The position numbers and the translations under genes were made by a program. A model generated the notes under the pieces. It was not told where the DNA came from. It searched no databases and saw nothing but the letters and a program-made list of their open reading frames with translations. Shown here one piece after another: positions 1 to 4,996 of a stretch of 5,565 bases of DNA (position 1 is its first letter; each line of letters opens with the position of its first letter). Source of the stretch: Pyrodictiaceae archaeon (GTDB lineage Archaea > Thermoproteota > Thermoprotei_A > Sulfolobales > Pyrodictiaceae); assembly GCA_027043685.1 (NCBI GenBank), contig JALUFI010000064.1, forward strand, positions 1 to 5,565. The letters run 5' to 3'.

Positions 1-2
1 CC

Positions 3-581
3 AAGCCCATAGTCTATGCCTTGGAGGGCGTGCAGAGGGTGGAGCCGGGTACCTGGAGGCTGAGGATAACGTGGCGCGGCGAGACGCTGCTGGAGCTAGG
101 CCTGGACGAGCTAGAGGAGCGCTCCGAGGAGATAGAGGCGGCGATGCACTGCGTCACCGGGTGGAGCACGAGGCCCCGGCTCCACCGCGGCGCCTGGCTC
201 CGCGACCTGCTCCGCGAGGCCGGGGCCCCGAGGACGCCTTGGCTCGCAGCTATCAGCGTCAGGGGATACGCCGCAGTCATGCCTGCAGAGTACGCGGATG
301 AGGCCTTCATAGCATTAGCCGTGGACGGAGCCCCCCTGAGCAGTGACCATGGGGCGCCGGCGAGGCTCCACGTGCCGAGCCTCTACGGCTGGAAGCACAC
401 CAAGTGGCTCACCGAGATAAGGCTCCTGGACAGCTACGCGGACGGCACGTGGGAGGCCCTCGCGTACCACGAGCGGGGCCTCGCATCCCTCAACGAGCGC
501 TTCAAGATAAGAAACCCCGAGCTGGCCGGGAAGCGGAGGATAGAGGGGGAGCCACGGCCCCTGCCGCCTCCACGCGGCTAG
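3..581 (+). CDS. Molybdopterin-dependent oxidoreductase, sulfite oxidase/MsrP fold (5' partial)
   Basis: The visible part is a sulfite-oxidase-type molybdopterin-binding domain. Numbered from the TTG at 21, it has MHCVTGWS at 42-49, where Cys44 matches the cysteine that ligates molybdenum in this family; the segment DHGAPARLHVP at 109-119; YGWKHTKWL at 122-130; and DGTWE at 141-145 near the end. Family members oxidise or reduce small substrates or methionine sulfoxide at a Mo-pterin centre; the substrate here is unknown. The frame stays open upstream of the TTG to base 3 and reads KPIVYA, which suits the strand before the WRL segment, so the true start lies outside the window and any Tat signal cannot be seen. 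There is no C-terminal dimerisation domain as in true sulfite oxidases; the protein ends in a short proline-rich tail. A DUF72 gene follows closely. The family call is strong, the exact reaction open. Confidence 0.85.
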   Translation, partial: KPIVYALEGVQRVEPGTWRLRITWRGETLLELGLDELEERSEEIEAAMHCVTGWSTRPRLHRGAWLRDLLREAGAPRTPWLAAISVRGYAAVMPAEYADEAFIALAVDGAPLSSDHGAPARLHVPSLYGWKHTKWLTEIRLLDSYADGTWEALAYHERGLASLNERFKIRNPELAGKRRIEGEPRPLPPPRG

Positions 582-594
582 GGGGCGGGGAGCC

Positions 595-1299
595 ACGGAG
601 GTATACGTCGGCACCTCGGGCTGGCTCTACAGCTGGAACCTGGGTCGTAGCCTGGACTGGTACGTGAGGCACAGCGGCCTCAACGCAGTCGAGCTCAACT
701 CGAGCTTTTACCGCTACCCCAGCAGCCGCCAGGTCGAGTCCTGGAGGAGGCGCGGCAGGGGGCTCCGCTGGGCGGTGAAGGTGCACCGCAGCATAACCCA
801 CCTCCACCGCCTCAACGAGAAGGCCCTGGAGGCCTGGAGAAGGTTCCACCAGTTATTCAAGCCGATGGAGGAGCTGATAGACTTCTACCTCTTCCAGCTT
901 CCGCCGAGCTACGCGCCGACAGAGACAAACATGGAGCGCCTGGAGAGGCTCGCCGAGGAGACCGGGCTCGGCCCAAGGCTTGCAATCGAGTACCGTCACC
1001 AGGGCTGGCTAGACACCGGGCTCGGCGTGGGGACATGCAGGCGGCTAGGAGCAACCTTCGTCTCAATAGACTCCCCGCTTGGCGTCTACATAGACCGGAG
1101 CAACGACAACCTCTACCTCCGCATGCACGGCCGCACAGCCTGGTACAGCCACTACTACACCGACGAGGAGCTACGCGAGGACGCCGAGAAGATAGTGGAG
1201 CTGGGGCCCCGCAGAGCCTACGTCTTCTTCAACAACGACCACGCGATGCTCGAGAACGCGCAACACATGAAGAAAATACTGGAGGAGCTAGCCTCCTAG
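595..1299 (+). CDS. DUF72 (YecE-like) TIM-barrel family protein, probable ACG start
   Basis: Family hallmarks are present in order (numbered from codon 595): VYVGTSGW at 3-10, NSSFYRYP at 35-42, WAVKV at 59-63, FQLPPSY at 100-106, AIEYRHQGW at 130-138, YLRMHGR at 174-180 and FFNND at 211-215 followed by NA at 221-222. About 234 residues is normal for DUF72. The biochemical role is not established; the fold is a TIM barrel. The first standard in-frame start is GTG at 664, but that would delete the conserved TSGW strand. The frame is open back to 544 with no ATG, GTG or TTG. ACG at 595 sits a few bases after a G-rich SD-like run (581-590) and would give a typical MEVYVGTSGW start, so I chose it. 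Either ACG is used or an ATG was changed by mutation or sequencing error. The gene starts 13 bases after the Mo-enzyme stop, and its end overlaps the convergent racemase gene. Confidence 0.85.
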   Translation, partial: TEVYVGTSGWLYSWNLGRSLDWYVRHSGLNAVELNSSFYRYPSSRQVESWRRRGRGLRWAVKVHRSITHLHRLNEKALEAWRRFHQLFKPMEELIDFYLFQLPPSYAPTETNMERLERLAEETGLGPRLAIEYRHQGWLDTGLGVGTCRRLGATFVSIDSPLGVYIDRSNDNLYLRMHGRTAWYSHYYTDEELREDAEKIVELGPRRAYVFFNNDHAMLENAQHMKKILEELAS

Positions 1300-1995
1300 C
1301 AGCCACTCCACGGCAGCAGCAACATGCTCCTCCAGGGAATCAACCACAGGCACACTCAGCGCACCGCGGAACCGGTCACGGTACAGCCCCAGCTCCGTGC
1401 AGCCAAGCACAACCGCCTCAGCCCCCGCCTCCACAAGCCCCTGGGCCACGTCCAGCATAAACCCCAGGTCCTCCTCGCCGAGCTCGCCCCTAGTAGCCCT
1501 CGTTATGGCCTCGTCGAGCCTCTCCTGCACACCCCGCCGAGGAGCAACCACCTCGAAGCCAAGGGGCTCAAGAACATCATGGTACACACGGTACCGGAGC
1601 GTAGCGGAGGTCGCGAGCAACCCAACCCTACGCACACCCAGCCCCCGCAGCCTCCGGGCAACCGGCTCAACAATATGCAGCACACGGAGCCCAGCAGTGT
1701 CGGCAAACCGGAGAGCAGCGTGCGGAGTATTCGCCGCCACCAGCGCCGCAGAGGCACCCGCCCCCCGAAGGCCCCGGAAGGCCTCACTAAGCAGCCCAGC
1801 AGCCCCAGCAAGGTCGCCGCGGCTCATGAAGCTGCACATCTCCTGCACCGGGACACTATACACGACAAGCCTGGGGTCCACGCCCCTACGGCCCCGGTAC
1901 TCCTCAACAATGGAGCGGTAGTAGAGGATAGTCGCGTACGGGCTCAACCCGCCAACAATGCCAAGCAAACGATCCCCATCGACGCCACTAGCCAT
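1288..1995 (-). CDS. Aspartate/glutamate racemase family protein, first catalytic Cys replaced
   Basis: The protein begins LLGIVGGLSP, the usual N-terminal strand and loop of Asp/Glu racemases. It carries the family's two active-site regions: AANTPH (Asn-Thr at 108-109, numbered from the GTG at 2052) and GCTE (Cys218). These enzymes interconvert L- and D-amino acids by two-base proton transfer without a cofactor, normally with one cysteine in each region. Here the first is alanine (Ala107), so one catalytic base is missing. The enzyme may be one-sided, use another residue, or act on another substrate. I chose ATG at 1995 because GAGGGTGA lies seven bases upstream of it on this strand and the conserved core starts about nine residues later. 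GTG at 2052 would add 19 unconserved Gly/Ser-rich residues. The final 12 bases overlap the DUF72 gene. The cytosolic family call is firm, the substrate unknown. Confidence 0.87.
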   Translation of the reverse strand: MASGVDGDRLLGIVGGLSPYATILYYRSIVEEYRGRRGVDPRLVVYSVPVQEMCSFMSRGDLAGAAGLLSEAFRGLRGAGASAALVAANTPHAALRFADTAGLRVLHIVEPVARRLRGLGVRRVGLLATSATLRYRVYHDVLEPLGFEVVAPRRGVQERLDEAITRATRGELGEEDLGFMLDVAQGLVEAGAEAVVLGCTELGLYRDRFRGALSVPVVDSLEEHVAAAVEWLLGG

Positions 1996-2002
1996 GGCCT
2001 GC

Positions 2003-2010
2003 TCACCCTC
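2003..2010 (-). promoter_or_regulatory. Ribosome binding site deciding the racemase start
   Basis: On the minus strand this reads GAGGGTGA, close to the archaeal SD consensus GGAGGTGA. It lies seven bases before the ATG at 1993-1995. No comparable site precedes the alternative GTG at 2052, so it favours the shorter racemase. Confidence 0.55.
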
Positions 2011-2091
2011 GCCGCCGGGGCCCCGGGAGGAGGCCCCAGGGGTTGAATGCACCTACTTACACGGGCGTGGGCTAAAGCAGGGAGCAGCCAC

Positions 2092-2098
2092 TATATAG
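2092..2098 (-). promoter_or_regulatory. TATA-like box, probable racemase promoter
   Basis: CTATATAG is the most AT-rich run between the divergent racemase and tatA genes. On the minus strand it would place transcription start near 2070, about 75 bases before the chosen ATG at 1995. The element is palindromic, so it could also work toward tatA. This is inferred from sequence and position only. Confidence 0.45.
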
Positions 2099-2131
2099 CC
2101 ATCCAGGCCGCGACTAGGTTCAGAGGCAACG

Positions 2132-2137
2132 CTTATA
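2132..2137 (+). promoter_or_regulatory. TATA-like box, candidate tatA promoter
   Basis: CTTATA resembles the archaeal TATA core and lies about 80 bases before the tatA ATG. It would start transcription near 2160 and give a leader of roughly 60 bases. The palindromic TATATA at 2092 is the alternative. Confidence 0.35.
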
Positions 2138-2217
2138 CCAGAGAACGAGTGCCCCGGAGAAAAGTGGGCAGAGCCGGCCCCTGAAGGGTGTGCGGAACCC
2201 CAAGGGGATGAGGACAA

Positions 2218-2574
2218 ATGTTTGACGCGTTCCAGGGCATGGAGTGGGTCATAATCTTCCTCATAGTGCTGCTGATATTCGGGCCGAGCAAGCTCCCTCA
2301 GCTAGCCCGCGGCCTCGGCCAGGCAGTCTACGAGTTCAGGAGAGCCAGCCGGGGCCTCGTAGAAGAGGAAGAGAAACCCGCCAAAACAGAGTCCAAGCCC
2401 GAGAAGCCCAGTATTGACGAGGAGACCCTCCACAAGCTCGCCGAGAAGCTAGGCATAAATACCGAGAACAAAACCAAGGATGAGCTAATCAAGGAAATAG
2501 TCGCAAAGCTAGAGAACAAGGAGACCGGCAAGGAGAAGGCGGTAATAGAGGTAAAGACGCCAAAGACTGGGTAA
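2218..2574 (+). CDS. tatA: TatA/TatE-type twin-arginine translocase subunit
   Basis: TatA oligomerises in the membrane and, with TatC, lets folded twin-arginine proteins cross. The layout is classical: a short N-terminus with a polar Glu9, one transmembrane helix at about 10-21, the FGPSKLP hinge at 21-27, then an amphipathic helix to about 43 (QLARGLGQAVYEFRRA). An acidic, lysine- and proline-rich linker (49-64) follows. The tail at about 67-98 has the pattern LHKLAEKLGI...KTKDELIKEI, which resembles SAP/Rho-N-like helix-loop-helix modules. At 118 residues it is somewhat longer than a minimal TatA. ATG at 2218 is preceded by GGGGATGAGG at 2204-2213, and no residues are missing from the family N-terminus. 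No tatC is next to it. The TatA call is strong; the meaning of the tail is inference. Confidence 0.93.
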   Translation: MFDAFQGMEWVIIFLIVLLIFGPSKLPQLARGLGQAVYEFRRASRGLVEEEEKPAKTESKPEKPSIDEETLHKLAEKLGINTENKTKDELIKEIVAKLENKETGKEKAVIEVKTPKTG

Positions 2575-2604
2575 AGGTCCCGGAATTCACCACCGGTCCC
2601 CTCC

Positions 2605-2616
2605 ACTTTTCCCCTC
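2605..2616 (+). terminator. Possible weak T-rich terminator after tatA
   Basis: The short pyrimidine stretch ACTTTTCCCCTC lies about 30 bases after the tatA stop. Archaeal termination commonly uses T-runs without a hairpin, but four Ts is a weak signal. Low confidence. Confidence 0.25.
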
Positions 2617-2623
2617 CGCGAGT

Positions 2624-2665
2624 TGAAGTCTTAAGAATAGCCTCCACGCTCTATCGTTGACTTCA
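2624..2665. repeat. Short inverted repeat upstream of the peptidase gene
   Basis: TGAAGTC at 2624-2630 is matched by its exact reverse complement GACTTCA at 2659-2665, with 28 bases between. A second perfect palindrome, AGCTATAGCT, lies just downstream at 2668-2677. These could be an operator or an RNA hairpin, but a seven-base match can also occur by chance. Confidence 0.3.
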
Positions 2666-2700
2666 GCAGCTATAGCTCCTGGGCGGGAAGAGAGCACCGT

Positions 2701-2710
2701 TGTAAATTAT
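2701..2710 (+). promoter_or_regulatory. TATA-like box, candidate peptidase promoter
   Basis: TGTAAATTAT is the most AT-rich stretch in the intergenic region. It would place transcription start near 2730. That makes the GTG at 2724 an unlikely start and favours ATG at 2754 or 2784. Confidence 0.4.
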
Positions 2711-2783
2711 CTCGCCTCGCAGTGTGCAAGAGCTTCAAGAAGAGCAGCATTCCATGCCTCTCCCTAGGGGTGCGTCCGGCCCG

Positions 2784-4436
2784 ATGCCGGGCCTCCTCAG
2801 CCTGTACCGCGAGGCGCTTGAAGCTGTCAACGGGCTCCGCGGCCTAGAGACGGTTGCCACCTTGTCGAGGCTTCACCGGGTCCAGGGCACAGAGGATCTC
2901 GTGGTGGCGGTTGAGCACCTGGCGGGGCTCCTGGAGGAGCTTGGAGTCGGGGCCGAGGTTGAGGTCCTCCGGGGCCCCCTGGGGCTCTGGGAGCACTACG
3001 GCTTCTGGGAGCCCCGTGGCTGGAGCCTGGGCTACGCAGAGGTGAGCGTCAAGAGGAGCGACGGTGGCTGGGACCCCATGGCGACGACCAGGGAGACGCC
3101 GCTGACGGCGATGGTGCACAGCCCGCCAGGCGACGCGGAGGCTGTGGCCGCCTACGCCCTGCCCCGCCGCAGCGGCCCGGGCGGCGGTGGAGGCATAGCG
3201 GTGACGCCGGAGCCGGGCTGGGAGGGCTACTACGCCCTAGCGGAGCAGGGCTACGAGGCGGTAATCGGGTTCCACACCGGCCCCGGGACAAGGTACTGGG
3301 GCCTCTACCCCCCACCCTTCATGGAGCCCCCGGGCGCGCCCGCCGCAAGCATCCCCGGCGACCGGGCCATCCGGCTCCACGGCGAACGGGTAAGGGTACA
3401 CGTCGAGGCAGAGTACCGTCTCCCCGTCACACCAGTGCTACGCGCAACAATAGGCAGCAGGGACGACCCCCAGGTACTCATAGTCGCCCACGCCTGCCAC
3501 CCCAGCCCCGGAGCCCACGACAACGCGAGCGGCGCCGCAGCCGCCGTCGAGGCCGCAGCGGCGCTAGCCAGGGCGGAGAACCGGCTGAGGGAGAAAGGGG
3601 TGGCAGCCACCATCCTGCTAGCCCCCGAGTGGACCGGCACCGCCACGGCAATACAGCAGGGCCTAGTAGACCCCACACGCATAGCCGCGGCAATCACCCT
3701 AGACATGGTAGCGGCCGAGCCAGCGAGGACAGGCGGAGCAGCCCGCCTCGTAACCAGCCCCCCGCCCCTCGCAAACCCCCTAGACCCGGTCATCGACACC
3801 CTCCTCCGCGAAGCAGACCCAACCTACCGGGGACCCATGCCCTACGAGTGGGGAAGCGACCACGACATAGCCATAGGCCACGGGGTCCCAGCAAGCCTCG
3901 TCAACGACTGGCCCGACCACTACTACCACACAAGCCTCGACACACCAGACCACATAGACCCCGCCAGGCTCCAATCAGTCGCAGCAGCCACAGCCGCAGC
4001 AGTCCTCGCACTAGCAGAGAACCCCGAGAAGACGGCCACAGCGGCCCAGGCCCTCACCAGCCACCTACTAGCAGAGGCAACTCTCCACGGCGGAGACCCA
4101 GAGGCCGCGGCAAAGCTAGCCAAGGAGACCGGGAAGCACCTAGAGGCGACAACACGCCTCATAAGAACCGGCGAGCCCCGCGAACCCTGGCAGCCAGAAC
4201 TCCACCCCCGGATCAGGCCGCTACACACCAGGACTTACATCTACCTAGTGCTACGCGACCGGGAGCTCATAGAAGACAAACAGCTACGGGACACCGCACG
4301 CACACTAGCAACCCTAGCCTCAGCAACCCAGACAACCCACCACCCCCGGCTATACCTCAAAGCAACCACCGGCAAAGACCCCACACCGAGAGAATGGATG
4401 AAAGCACTAAAGCTAATCGACACCGAGACGAGTTAG
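2784..4436 (+). CDS. M28-type metalloaminopeptidase, DUF4910-like
   Basis: This is a co-catalytic zinc peptidase of M28/DUF4910 type, expected to trim N-terminal residues from peptides in the cytosol. Numbered from the GTG at 2724, the metal site is legible: HACHP with His256/His259, then PGAHDNASG with Asp266, PEWTG with Glu302, TLDM with Asp327, GSDHD at 377-381 and YYHTSLDTPDHID with His402. The segment at about 155-215 (glycine-rich run, then GYEAVIGFHTG) resembles an inserted PA-like domain. Residues after about 430 form an Ala- and Thr-rich helical region I cannot assign. The start is uncertain: I chose ATG 2784 because AGGGGTG lies at 2766-2772 and helix LLSLYREAL follows, but ATG 2754 and GTG 2724 are in frame. 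No signal peptide is seen. Codons in the 3' part are strikingly T-poor. The substrate is unknown. Confidence 0.87.
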   Translation: MPGLLSLYREALEAVNGLRGLETVATLSRLHRVQGTEDLVVAVEHLAGLLEELGVGAEVEVLRGPLGLWEHYGFWEPRGWSLGYAEVSVKRSDGGWDPMATTRETPLTAMVHSPPGDAEAVAAYALPRRSGPGGGGGIAVTPEPGWEGYYALAEQGYEAVIGFHTGPGTRYWGLYPPPFMEPPGAPAASIPGDRAIRLHGERVRVHVEAEYRLPVTPVLRATIGSRDDPQVLIVAHACHPSPGAHDNASGAAAAVEAAAALARAENRLREKGVAATILLAPEWTGTATAIQQGLVDPTRIAAAITLDMVAAEPARTGGAARLVTSPPPLANPLDPVIDTLLREADPTYRGPMPYEWGSDHDIAIGHGVPASLVNDWPDHYYHTSLDTPDHIDPARLQSVAAATAAAVLALAENPEKTATAAQALTSHLLAEATLHGGDPEAAAKLAKETGKHLEATTRLIRTGEPREPWQPELHPRIRPLHTRTYIYLVLRDRELIEDKQLRDTARTLATLASATQTTHHPRLYLKATTGKDPTPREWMKALKLIDTETS

Positions 4437-4495
4437 AGCATAGAGTGTCAAGAGGCAGGGTTGCTCTCTGGGGATGGAGACCGGCTTTGACCTAT

Positions 4496-4987
4496 ATGCA
4501 GCTACGTCTCCCCCGCAGCCTAGCCGAGAGACTTGAAGGTGAAGCTAGACGACAGGGTCGCAGCCTCGAAGAATATGCGCTTGATCTTCTCATGCACGAC
4601 CTGTATTCCGGAGGAGCAGGCACGCAGCTACATAGAGGCCGCGCGCAGCCTCCTTCAACAAGCGGGAGAGGAGCTAGAGCTGGGCGACGTGAGGCAGGCG
4701 GCGGAGAAGCCGTGGGGCGCAGCGGCGCTCGCGGTCAAGGCCTACGCCTCGTGGAGAGAGGAGAGGAGGCTACACAACCATGTAGAGCTTTGGGAATATA
4801 TGAGGAATTGGCTGGAGAGCTGGGCTCCTGGGTACGCACTGCATGGATGTATGCAACGGGTATGCATGTCTGTTTCTATAAGGGTTTGCGTAGCCGAGAA
4901 GACGTGGAGTATGCTTTTAGACATGTAGAGGACCTCGTAGACGCCATCGAGGAAATAATTATGCATGAGGCCGGGGGCCGGAGATGA
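4496..4987 (+). pseudogene. PaREP1-family gene with two compensating frameshifts
   Basis: The family is recognised from three pieces. The N-terminus (from 4496: LRLPRSLAERL, then GRSLEEYALDLL) looks like the ribbon-helix-helix-type start seen in PaREP1 proteins. The middle, in another frame from about 4608 to 4799, reads PEEQARSYIEAARSLL, GDVRQAAEKPWGAAALAVKA and HVELWEY. The C-terminus, back in the first frame from 4802, reads EELAGELGSWV, ATGMHVCFYKG and EDVEYAFRHVEDLV. Joining them needs removal of one base near 4606-4607 (a TT) and one extra base near 4800, beside TATATA. Without correction the first frame stays open but replaces about 64 core residues with low-complexity sequence. TTG at 4487 is an alternative start with GGATGGAG upstream. 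The family is known from multicopy archaeal genes of unknown role. Decay, sequencing error or recoding are all possible. Confidence 0.72.
4980..4987 (+). promoter_or_regulatory. Ribosome binding site for the last gene, overlapping the PaREP1 stop
   Basis: GGAGATGA differs by one base from GGAGGTGA, lies nine bases before the ATG at 4997 and contains the TGA stop of the preceding gene. This supports the ATG and suggests translational coupling. Confidence 0.55.
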
Positions 4988-4996
4988 GCTGAGGGG

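Noticed and set aside
1324..2046. Plus-strand open frames opposite the racemase gene
   Set aside because: They give Pro/His/Arg-rich sequence, while the minus strand encodes clear racemase motifs.
2100..2217. Possible small RNA gene between racemase and tatA
   Set aside because: There is no tRNA shape and no convincing box C/D or kink-turn signature; the stretch is best read as promoter and leader.
2208..2225. Tiny upstream reading frame (Met-Arg-Thr-Asn-Val-stop) overlapping the tatA start
   Set aside because: Its ATG lies within the tatA SD-like region and has no SD of its own at good spacing. Such a short frame is easily fortuitous.
3629..4495. Second + strand frame running through the peptidase gene into the PaREP1 gene
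   Set aside because: Before 4487-4496 it yields Arg/Pro/His-rich low-complexity sequence in the wrong frame of a clear metallopeptidase. Only the part from about 4496 is real.
4533..4928. Stand-alone gene starting at ATG 4533
   Set aside because: Its first 25 residues are a shadow of the PaREP1 N-terminus and its last 40 a shadow of the C-terminus. Only the middle matches the family, so it is part of the frameshifted gene.
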